64,000 nucleotides of DNA from Campylorhamphus procurvoides (lineage: Eukaryota; Chordata; Aves; Passeriformes; Dendrocolaptidae): contig WBMV01005060.1 in NCBI GenBank assembly GCA_013396655.1, positions 558,001-622,000 on the forward strand. The letters are read 5' to 3'. A program made the translations under genes and the position numbers. The notes below the pieces were generated by a model. The model did not search any database. It saw only the letters and a list, made by a program, of their open reading frames with translations, and was not told the origin of the DNA. Shown here in pieces: positions 1-9,542 of this stretch (its first letter is position 1; each line of letters begins with the position of its first letter).

Positions 1-980
1 TGACAAGAATAATAACCATGCCTAAATGGTTGCTGCAGCTGGTGCTGTTGTCAGGAGCTGCTCTTGCAGATGCACTGCAGTAGTTCGGTGACTCCAGGTT
101 AGTCCCTGGAATCAAGGGGGAGTTTGGCTTTGCCACCGTGTTTTTTTCATCTGATTTTTTTCCTAAAATTGCACTGTATATTTTACCTAAGGTTGTTGCA
201 TTTATACTGTAAGTATGCAAATAGCACATATAATTTTTTGGAAAGGATTGTTGTAGTAGCAGGCCAGTTTTTTAAAATCATAGAGTGTACATTTTTTGAG
301 CAAAAGATACAGGGTTATAAGGGCAAACCCTTCATCCAATAATTTTTATGAATTTATCAAGCTCTATCTTACAGTGAGACCGATTTTCACTAGCAAGGAA
401 AAAAACTATTCTAGTTCTCAAATAGGCATTTTTGTTGTTTTTAACATAGTCGGTACTCAAGATTTAATGGTTGTGATGTATCTGCCTAGCTACCTATACA
501 TTTATAATGTGTATATATGAACCTTAATCAGTCTTTCCTTATGATCAATAAGAAGTAGGAGATGCTGAGGCACAATTAATCATCCCCATTATAAAAATCT
601 GCTTAAAGATTATATTAATTGCACTCTAAAAAGCATAAACATCAGCAAGAATTCCTATGGTAATGGAGAGGAGTGATTCAAATGCTGTAAGAGGGGTTTC
701 AGATCAGCCAGTGAAGATGTTACCACCCTTATCCCACTCTTCATCACATGCAAACCATCCCTAATTAAGGTAAAATGCTCCATACTGGAAGAGCTGAAGC
801 ATTAACAAAGCTGAAGATGACCCATTTAGAGAGAATTTGGTTAGTGCAGTTATGATAATCAATTGGAGGAGGCAGTAAAAACAATGTCTGGTCATGAGAC
901 AGAGGGGAAAAAATTAAAAATAAGAGCTCTGAGAAGGAAGCCAAAGTCACAGAATATAGGAACAACATTAAAAATACTAC
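1..980 (-). other. PTPRN2: PTPRN2 intron following the 981-1140 exon (partial)
   Basis: This is the 5' part of the intron after the GTAGTA donor; it runs out of the window at position 1. It is AT-rich with short T and A runs. I saw no further exon, repeat or RNA gene. The short open frames here lack flanking splice signals and family resemblance and are treated as chance. Confidence 0.8.
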
Positions 981-1140
981 CTTGACTGAAGCTTTGTCAC
1001 TTGTCTTCCTTGGATACAAATTTGTAGCTGCAGACTGGGAGAGGATACCGAGATATTTAAGGTATTGCTGAAGAGACTTGGCCAAGTTCACATCATTTTC
1101 CCCATCATAATTTCTGTTATCTGCACTCTGTCCAAAAGTC
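981..1140 (-). CDS. PTPRN2: PTPRN2 internal coding exon (probably exon 5), luminal region
   Basis: This is the next exon downstream of 5912-6029 in the same gene. Seen: 160 bp, open in one frame, with a polypyrimidine tract and GTGCAG acceptor, and a GTAGTA donor after a Lys codon (phase 0 exit). The first base G completes the split Arg codon left by the previous exon, so the frame continues. The 53 full codons begin TFGQSADNRNYDGEND, continue with a leucine-rich helical stretch around LQQYLKYLGILSQ, and end in a Lys-rich tail KTSDKASVK. Known: human PTPRN2 has an equivalent segment after its RESP18-homology block, with leucines in the same register and an LSQ in the same place, but otherwise low identity; this luminal part evolves quickly. 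Function is inferred only from its place in the protein: a vesicle-lumen spacer ahead of the membrane-proximal domain. Identification rests on the order, phase and the LSQ-containing helix. Confidence 0.87.
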
Positions 1141-4100
1141 CTGCACAGAAAGAGCAAGAAAAAGAAAGTTACCAGCCTGCCCAACATACAAACCAGCCAA
1201 TTAAAAAGTCACTGGAAGTTAGCTCAATACTGAACAAAAGAGTCACTCAAAAGCTTAGTAGCCACAGAAGTATAGAAATATCAGGGTTTCAGCAAAATTA
1301 GTCAAAAAATCTTGTGCTATTACAATTTATGGCATGAATCAAAGCTAATGATTCTACAGTAAATCAAATAAAATGCCACATCAAGGCAAAGCTACATTCA
1401 GAAGAAAAGGAAATGCTTGTAAAAAGAAAATATGCACGAATAAATTGCACCTCAAAGAAATATGAGATGGTTCTAAGATTTAAAAAAATTGCTGGATGAT
1501 GATGAGATTCAACATCAATTTGGCCCTGCACCAATTTACAGAATACAGGGACGATATTGGCTATGCAGAAATAACAGAGCAAGTCAATTCCAGCAAAAGG
1601 CTTGAAAAGAGAACAATGAGATGGAACAAGCGTTTCTTCTGATCTTCTCCTGTGCCAGGGATTCACAGAACAGTGGTGTTTCCTGAGTGGTTTAGACAGA
1701 TCTTGGTGACGTTTGCAAAGAAAAGCTAAAAATGTGATTAAACGATGGCAGTGTAGAGGTGTTTACATGGAATTCAAAGTGCTGTGTGTGATGAATCTGA
1801 ATTATTACCAGCTGTCCTCATCTATCTCCACAACATGTCAATGATGATGATAATTTAAATGTCAGCATCAGTAACTATTTCATTCCTTGTGCAAGAAAGC
1901 AGAGAGAGGGTTCCCAGCGCACTTCCTTCCCTTGAGTCATGGTTTGTTTCGAGGGAAATCACCTTTTTGGTGTCACCATATCCTACCCACATGCCCACAC
2001 ACTTCTACAGTGAAGAATAGTTCCAGGTGGAAAAGCTCTCCAGCTCAGGGAAGGAATGTAACTTGCAAAATCTCTATGTCATTGTAAATAAAAATTTATT
2101 TTACCAGCCCACGTCTTGGCACTTACGTAGGGGCACAGCTTGAAAGAGCATCATTACATCATTTTCCAAATCTGGGGTTTAATTATATTACTTTAAGCAC
2201 AAAGTAACAGACTTCCTTCCACCTTACAGTTCTATCAAATGTGTGTCCTTACTAATTTAGTATGAATAAATGTAATTAATAATCTAATTTACTGTGGTGG
2301 CATTGCAACCAGCAGTGCTCACAGGATTGCTCATTTTGAAGAACCAGAATACCCTCCACTTTTCCCCTGTGTAAAATGAGCAGGTTCCCATCAGGCACAA
2401 AAACTCTGGGAGAAAGAAGGGTTACTGCACAGAGCACTACAGCAAACCTGATATAATTTACCATAAGTCTTGCTTCCTTCTCATGCTGTTTGCATTTTTC
2501 TCTTGTTCCAGAGCTCTACATTCTGCCTTAGGATGGAGGGTGGACATGCAGGTAACATTATCCACCTCCTTTTCAACCTAAAGCCGGACTAAAACTATTC
2601 AGCAGTTTCAGAAAGAGCTGGGCGCTGTGCTTTCTGCTTCAGTAGAGATGAACTAATCCAGAGAGGCTCTCTTCAGAGAAGGGATCCCAGTTTCCTACAC
2701 TCATCTTTCATTCATTGATTAATTCCAACACCTATCTTCTCCCTTCTCCGCTAACTTTGAAAAGAAAGGGAAAATGAAAAAAGCAGACCGAATTCTGTCC
2801 CCAGGATTTCCCCTGGAGCAAAGGGGAACTGAATGCAGAGACAGAAGGCAGTGTTTAGGTTGGCTTCTCAAGCCATTACTTACAGTATATAATCACTTTC
2901 ACTGGTAGTAAAAGCAAAATCTGGGGTCTAACATTTCTCAATTTTCTTATGGCTACAGTAGTTGCACTTGTGCTTGCATTCCACATAAGATGTGATATTT
3001 TATGCTATAAACTTTTAAATAATGAAAAAGACCACAAAGCTTTGCATTTCATTTGATGACAACTTTAATAAGGTCCTATGAATACATCAGAAAAATTTTT
3101 AAAAATTTTTGTAGTTCACCAGTATGACACTGTTGTTCACCTTGTTAATGCAGAAATGAAAATGCATTAAGTGAGCTATTATTTGCAACTGAATTAAAAT
3201 ATTTCTTTTAAATTTGACAGAGTGATATTGGAAAATGGATGAAAGACAAATATATAAAAAAGCACTTCACGAGAAAGAGGAGTGACTGTCAGCTGAGTTC
3301 TTGTTGTGCACTTATTTGGAAGTATTTTCAGCTTTAATTTGTTCTGAAAAATGACTTTGCATGCAACGAACTTTAGAGTAAAAAGGTAATACCATACATA
3401 ATTATTTATCCACAGAAATAATTATGTATTTCCTACAAAACCCAGCTCTTTGGAAGCTTTTGTGTGGAAATATCTAAATTACTGCATCTCAGCTATTTCT
3501 AGAGTGTTCACCATTAATAGATACCACACTTTTTAGAATAAATTTCTCCCTTTTAAATGCTAAGAGAATCTTATTATTGACTTAATGATGGTTTTATTAT
3601 AGAAATAAAGCTATACCCCATTTCATACGTTGAAGTTTGCTGGAAACGTTTGTGGTTTTGCCTAATTGCACCAATGAACACAACTGACATTTATTCCCTG
3701 AGTGCAGAATGGACTTTTTTCCTTTATCTTGAATCCTCTTTCAAGAGAGGGTTTTTTTGAAATTTAATAAGGACCCAGGAAATACCACGTACACTCCAGT
3801 TAGCCAACAAAGAAAGAACTTTCATCTTGAAATCAAACTCCCAGTTTCAGCATTTTTTTTTGAGATGAAATCCATGTCTTCTGTTTCATCAGATTTCATA
3901 TGCGCTAATTTAGCCTAAGTCAATTTACCTTTCAAGTGTCTGAGTCTATTTTCTTGCTCTCACCAGCTCTGTGGGGATTAATGACTCATTAGTATGACTT
4001 CATATTGTCTTATTACACACGTTACCCTTAATAAAAGGTCTTCCTGCCATAATGTTTCTTTGATAATTAGATACCTACACTAAGTTGCTTCTTTAATTAT

Positions 4101-5911
4101 TTCATTATTATCGCATAAGATTCTAGCAAGCACACTGAGCCCACTGAACATATAACACACTTGATCAGAATCTACAAGACACCAAATTTCCTACTGTTCT
4201 CTGACCTACAGAATACTTTGCAAATGGACAACCAGAAAAATCAATTAATGCCTTAAACTGTTGGCACATAAGATAATGCTTTCAGAGGCACAGCTTGGTA
4301 ACTGCAGAAAATCTATCCACAAAAGGAACTGCTATATGTGAACACATTTGAAATTCTGATGTTCCTGAAGTGTCAATACACAAAATGGATTATTTTTTAA
4401 CATATAATTCTAGTTAAAAACACAAAACATCTCAAAGCTGATCACAACAGGAACTACTAAAAATTTTCAATCTGAAATCTAAATTATTTCTATCTTCTTA
4501 TACTTTTATTTTTATATAACTATGAATCTGGAACTCCGCAGAATACAGTCGTGATCTCATGGAAATCTGGCCTATTTTGTCTTACTCTCATGAATAAAAG
4601 TTTTAGGTACACTCACTCTAAAAATATATCCCCCAGAAGATACTGAAAATCATTTCTGATACCATGTAGAGAGAGTAAGTCATTCAGTAATGGCCTCTTG
4701 TGTATCTAAGGAGTGAAAACATGTTTATGGATTCAACCATCTTGTTATCACGTTTATGATAATCTATAGATCACTATCTTCTTTGGAAGTAAGTTTATAC
4801 CTACTGCACTTCTCAAATATATGGGGCTGTGATTTTAAGGAGTGCTTTTGAATCAGCAGACATGAGAAGTACAGGTTCAAATTCTCAGTTAAATGAAAAC
4901 AAAGCAAGGCAAACACAGTCAAAGCCGCTGGACAGTATCAATTATACAGCATTTTTATTTCCATAAAAGAGTAATATAGAAAAGTGTACGCAAACCACAT
5001 ACTGCAGTATATGGAGATCCGAAGTCCAACATTCAATACCTTGCCCATCCAGGCTAGAAGCTCAAACTCTATCCCACTATGAGGAAAGAGCAAAAAGCAC
5101 TTTCTTTCAATCTCACTACTTTTGAGACTATTTCTTAAAAACATGTAGGGGAAAGCAAAATTTGTCATTTTTAATGTTCCTAAAATTTCCTTCTGGGGTT
5201 TATGTCGTTGGGTTACACTTAGAAGCCTGTAGGACAGAACAGACCAGGTAAAAGAGTATCTTTATATGTGTAACTGTACATGAAGATGATATAATTGCAG
5301 GTTCTACAACCATATCATTTTACAGAACCAAAAACTTGCCTCTTACAACCAATAACTGCAAAGTCACCCCTCAAGACCTTTCAAGCCATGTCCCAGCTCT
5401 ATTTTCTGTCACAGGAACTTGCATGAATCTCTCCTTCCTGGACAAATTTTGCAACTTCCATTGGGAATCCATGACCATCCAATCAATTATAGCTCACAAG
5501 AGCAGTATGTTTTGGAAGAATTTGACTTTGAAAATACAATTAGTTACTCAGAATGTCATTCAATGCCTAGTCCAGAATAAAATGTCTCCTGTCATAAGTA
5601 GAGATGGCTGAAGTGACACTAGAAAATGCATAAACTGAGTGAAAGGCCTGATATTTTAAATTTTGACACCTTAATTAACAACAAAAAGTGTATTTGCTTA
5701 ACGTGGTAATCAGAAAAGCAAGGTTCAGAGTTTTAATTCATTCTGTCCACTGAACACTGGTGTGTTCAATGTGTTGTATGACTATTTTCCCTCTGTCATA
5801 TAAATAGTGGTTTTGGTTACATTTTTAATTTCACTTCTGTGCCAGTCTATTCCTTATCATTTGCAAACCCTTCCAAACACTTACCAGGCAAAAACACCAT
5901 AGAAGACTTAC
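1141..5911 (-). other. PTPRN2: PTPRN2 intron between the two exons (4,771 bp)
   Basis: This complete intron is bounded by a GTAAGT donor (low-coordinate side of the 5912-6029 exon) and a CTTTCTGTGCAG acceptor (just above 1140). It is AT-rich throughout. I saw no coding segment, CR1 fragment, LTR or clear microsatellite. An open stretch at about 1364-1666 on the minus strand has no good donor and resembles no family. Confidence 0.85.
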
Positions 5912-6029
5912 CTTCCTGTGTCAGATGCTTCTGATGCAAATACATCAGGGCGTCTGCTGTGGATTTTGTGAATGGTTGAGAGTTCTTGACCAAGAACATG
6001 CTGTGTGTAATCATCCTGCCAGGTAAAAC
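5912..6029 (-). CDS. PTPRN2: PTPRN2 internal coding exon (probably exon 4), RESP18-homology domain
   Basis: This exon encodes part of the luminal N-terminal domain of phogrin (IA-2beta), a single-pass dense-core-vesicle protein of neuroendocrine cells. Seen: a 118-bp segment on the minus strand, open in one frame, preceded by a TTTATCAG acceptor and followed by a GTAAGT donor. The product runs from the last two bases of a Gly codon through FTWQDDYTQ, then QEL and RRP, and ends in SDTG plus two bases of an Arg codon. Known: human PTPRN2 has the same GFTWQDDYTQ block, followed by QEL and RRP, at about residues 93-120, inside the RESP18-homology domain linked to granule sorting. The acceptor is phase 1 and the donor phase 2; the latter fits the next exon at 981-1140 exactly. 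Exon numbering follows the human layout from memory. Nothing is broken. PTPRN shares this block, but the downstream exon and the large introns favour PTPRN2. Confidence 0.93.
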
Positions 6030-6195
6030 CTGATAAATAATCAAACAAACAAACAAAGGACATCCATTCTTTAATAGCGTGGAAGTTTGGCAAAAAATGT
6101 TTCCTATATAAATAATAATTAAAAAAAAAAGAAAAGAAAAAAGAAGCTTTGTTCAACTGGAACGCAAGAGTGAACTACAGTTTTCTCTTCTGTAT

Positions 6196-6243
6196 GAAAT
6201 TTTGTTAATGAAATTTTGTTAATGAAATTTTGCTAATGAAACT
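6196..6243. repeat. 14-bp tandem repeat (GAAATTTTGTTAAT), about 3.4 copies
   Basis: Two exact copies of GAAATTTTGTTAAT are followed by a third copy with one T-to-C change and a partial fourth copy. The array lies about 167 bp upstream, in gene sense, of the PTPRN2 acceptor at 6030. The copy number could vary between individuals. Confidence 0.9.
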
Positions 6244-7005
6244 TCCTTGCAATGGAAGGAAGACAGTAAATCGTGGGAGGACATTTTGCAAGCCTTTGGT
6301 CTCAGCAGAATTTTAGCTCATTACAAACTAGCTTTAATAGATATAAAAGGGTTATTTTGGACAGCTATGGAAAGGAGTTATCTCACTAGATGGTGTCTGC
6401 TGAAAGGTTCCTTCACTTCCTCACCACTCACAGCACATGGTCCCTTCCCTTTTCCCCATGAAACTGGGGGTTTGGAATATTACAGAGCTACTACTGCCAT
6501 TTTAGTATAACACACGTGGAGGTCAATTTATACTTAAATTTTGTGACAAAGAACTTTACATCCAGGGGGAAGTGCAACTATGAAGGGGAATTCCAGTGAT
6601 TACTCGTTAAGTACAAGCACTGCCAATCTCACGGTAATTATACTTGAAATAATGATACAAGTCCAAACATAACTGTTACCCGATTTGTGGATTTTTAGAT
6701 GTTACGGTAACATTTCAGTTCATAGAATTTGCCCATGCAATTATCTGTAATTATCTAATAGTTAAACATCACATAATTGAAGAGAATTTCTGCTTTAATG
6801 CCATGTGCAGTGAAACACCATAAATCTCTCAAATGAATATTGATAAAAGTTCCAGATATGGTTATCCTGATATCATCTTCCTGTAGGAAACCACCTCCAG
6901 AGCAGTCCCCTCTAGCCCAGATGGAAGGAGTCAGGTCTGGTTGTTAGAAGAAGGAAGGGAAGGTGTTAGAACTTGGAAAGGGGATTTCTGTCTCAGCCCC
7001 TATAT

Positions 7006-7022
7006 CACACACACACACACAC
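7006..7022. repeat. (CA)n microsatellite
   Basis: An uninterrupted run of about eight CA dinucleotides within intron 3. Confidence 0.9.
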
Positions 7023-8715
7023 CCTTGTCCATCACCATCAGGACTGCTGTCATGGGCAGTCTCTTTGGATGCAGCTAAAGCACTATCAGCCCCAGCAGAT
7101 TCCAGAACTCGACAACCTTGCTCCTTACGTGGGAGCTTTATCCAGTGGGCTCTCCAGATTTCTCCACCGTACTGAGGTGTAATTTATTGTTTGTTCACTA
7201 AAGTCCAGATTTGTCCATTCTGCCAAAGCAGACAGTTCTGAGTACAAAGAAGTTAAAATTACTTTAATATTTATCACATTTTCATTCAGGAGGAGATAAA
7301 TAAGTTGGGTGTAAGATTAGACAGGCCTAGGAAGGCATTCACACTGTGCTGTTGTCTGGGATTTAGACAAGTTTTAGGAAAAAAGTCCCCTTTTGGGCAA
7401 GATTGAGGTGGACTGTACCCTAAAGTTAATATTTTTTAATTAATGAAAATAATAATAATAAAATGTCTGGAACCAATGTAAGTGTGCATGAAGGCTTCAA
7501 TGAACAAAAAGCTCTGTGACACTTCATTTTTGATCTTTCTTTCTCCCTTTCTTAACTAAAAACGTTACTCAAGTTTATTGAGGAAACACTTTACCTGAAG
7601 CCATGATAGATATTAGTGGCTACAGTAGGTGACTCCAGACCCTTAGGAGGGGGAAGAATCTCTGTCTAATCTCGGTTTAGTTCTGATTCATCCTTTTCAA
7701 ATGCAAATCTCACCTTTTCAAACGTGCCATGGAATAAGACGGATTCAAATAGTTTCAAAAATCTAACTCAAAGGCTGCTCAGAGCATGTTTTTATGTGAA
7801 CACACAGAATTAGTCACCATGAACCTATCATTATTTTGGTGTAGTGTTATTAAAATTATTTCTAAAAGAAAGTTTTAAAAAGTTTAAAAGTTTTATATGT
7901 GTATATATATACATGTTCAAGTTTACTTCTCTGTTGTCTAGCACTACACATTTCTGCTTGTTTTATAAATTCATGCAGGAGAAAAAATGAAGATAACCTT
8001 CAAGTTTAGAAGAATGTGCAACATAAAAAGGTCAGCTAAAATGCGTATACATTAAAATCATTAGCGTAGTCATAAAACCACAGATTTATGAATTATGTGT
8101 TCAAAATCTCTAGAGTTTCACTTTCTAACTCTAAGCTATTAAAGGCTAAGGAACACACAATAAATGACATAAACTTTGAAGAATAATATACTGAAGATTC
8201 TAAAGAGCTTTGTTCAAATTAAAGCAAGAAGAGCTCATCCATGACACCTGTATGCACCCAGGAAATTCATCTCCTTCAGTCCTGAGCTTTTATGCCTCCA
8301 CAAATTTATGTTTTCAGTAAAAGAGAGTAAGAAACAATTGTGATCCCCATTTTCACTGGTAATAAGAATGACGTGTCTTTTGTTATCCTCAGTATATATT
8401 TTTCCTCCTGCAGCACTATTTTAACGTTTACTCCTAATGCATTTCAAACCAGTACAAGTTTATTACAATCCTTAATGCTGTGAAAAAATATAAGTATGGC
8501 ATCAAAAGAGAGCAAATAGATGAAAGAAAAACTTGTTGTGGAGCTTAAGAAACTAGAGTTAAGGGAATATGACCTCTCAGCATTATCTCCAGCACTTCTA
8601 ATTCACATCAGAGTTAGAACAAGAAATGGACAAAAAATACAAGTTTTAACTAAATCAAAACCCCCCTTTGTCAGTAAGTTGATACTGCTGCTTCTTACGC
8701 AACAACCTCAGGAAC

Positions 8716-9176
8716 CGCAGCGTGCCTAAAGCTAACCTTATGTCAATCATTTCCCGGCATTGTTTCAGCCTCAAAAAAATATCTCCCCCACACTGAGCTG
8801 AATAAAACAGCACATTGAAGCCCCATAAAGCCACGCTGACAGCTGCAATCAGAGTGAGGGCCGAGAAGGCGCGTATGATGCCGTATGGCGATTTCCTGTC
8901 CCCTTTGTTCCTGCCGTCACACCTCGTGCCACCCCGGCCGCGCCACCCAATTACTGCGATTTGTCTCCAGTGGCTGGGCAGGATCACAGCGGTGCTCTGG
9001 TCACACATTACTTCCATGTCACTAGCGGGGAACGGCATGGGGGGACTCCCGGGCCCCGATTATCCAACCCCCCTGCGGCAGGTCCGCCCGGTGCCTGCGT
9101 CTGCCAGCCATGAATTCCCACAGATGGACAATGCCGAGGAAAGAGAGACGGAGGCTGGTGGACACTGAAGTGACGC
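8716..9176. promoter_or_regulatory. Intronic CpG-rich island
   Basis: Within an otherwise CpG-poor, AT-rich intron, this stretch of about 460 bp carries dozens of CpG dinucleotides, including GGCGCG, GGCCGCGCC, CCCGGG and GTCCGCCCGG. A CCAAT-like box occurs on the plus strand near 8946. CpG density of this kind in a vertebrate genome usually marks a germline-unmethylated promoter or regulatory element. Candidate uses are an alternative PTPRN2 promoter, a nested gene's promoter or an orphan island. No TATA box or Sp1 cluster was obvious. Boundaries are by eye. Confidence 0.6.
8737..9017 (-). CDS. Candidate first coding exon of an unrecognised single-pass membrane protein (weak)
   Basis: I do not recognise this frame. 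Seen: inside the CpG island, on the minus strand, an ATG at 9017 has a good context (G at -3 and +4). A further in-frame ATG lies seven codons upstream, and a stop lies just before that. The 93 codons to 8737 begin MEVMCDQST, pass through an Arg/Gly/Lys-rich stretch (residues about 26-43), then a hydrophobic segment at about residues 47-72, then CGGDIFLRLKQC. This would suit a type II signal anchor. A possible donor, AAG|GTTAGC, follows 8737. Read through, the frame continues to 8655 (127 codons from the upstream ATG) before a stop. Splicing from this donor to the PTPRN2 exon at 5912-6029 would shift frame and stop quickly, so it is not an in-frame PTPRN2 start. It may also be chance in GC-rich DNA. 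Confidence 0.2.
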
Positions 9177-9202
9177 AAATGCTGAGACAACAACAAAACT
9201 GC

Positions 9203-9235
9203 TCTCAGTTGAACATCATTGATGTTCAACTGAGA
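9203..9235. repeat. Perfect 33-nt palindrome (16-bp arms, 1-nt centre)
   Basis: The left arm TCTCAGTTGAACATCA and right arm TGATGTTCAACTGAGA are exact reverse complements around a single T. It lies within 30 bp of the CpG island edge. The word GAACATCATT, from the left arm, recurs directly after the palindrome at 9233-9242, so there is a direct repeat as well. Confidence 0.95.
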
Positions 9236-9523
9236 ACATCATTAATAGCGGTGAGACTCCATGGAAAACAGACACCCGTACAAATTTTCCCTCCTTTTCA
9301 CCGGTGTCAGCTCAAGGATTAATTATTTCCTTATTTGAGTTGGAATTCCATAACCCAAATGCGTATGAAAAGGGAATGCCAGTGTAAAGACAGCAAAGAC
9401 AAGACAGTAATACCTTTAGTAAACCCAACCTGCAGATCAAAACTAATGGACGTGCTCCAGATATGATGCAGTCTTTCCTTATTATCATCAGGCATCTCAC
9501 CAGATCTTTTCTTTGCACAGAAC

Positions 9524-9542
9524 TATTTATTATTATTATTAT
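9524..9542. repeat. (TAT)n microsatellite
   Basis: About six ATT/TAT units in a row. Confidence 0.85.

Larger units (their letters stand above)
6030..8715. other. Intronic block with minisatellite and CA repeat, no gene seen
   Basis: This stretch is AT-rich intron next to the exon acceptor. It includes an A-rich tract at about 6121-6146, a 14-bp tandem repeat (6196-6243), a short CA repeat (7006-7022), and AT-rich tracts with several TAATTA-like or TTATCTGTAATTATC motifs at about 6735-6780. No exon-like segment was recognised. Confidence 0.6.

Noticed and set aside
3868..3900. Minus-strand MDF-containing frame as the missing PTPRN2 exon 3
   Set aside because: It lies on the wrong side of the 5912-6029 exon, and the surrounding residues do not match the FYRYEVSP block.
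8737..9017. CpG-island frame as an alternative in-frame first exon of PTPRN2
   Set aside because: Its donor leaves two bases of a codon, while the 5912-6029 exon needs one. Joining them shifts the frame to an early stop, and the frame that would fit has a stop just before the donor.
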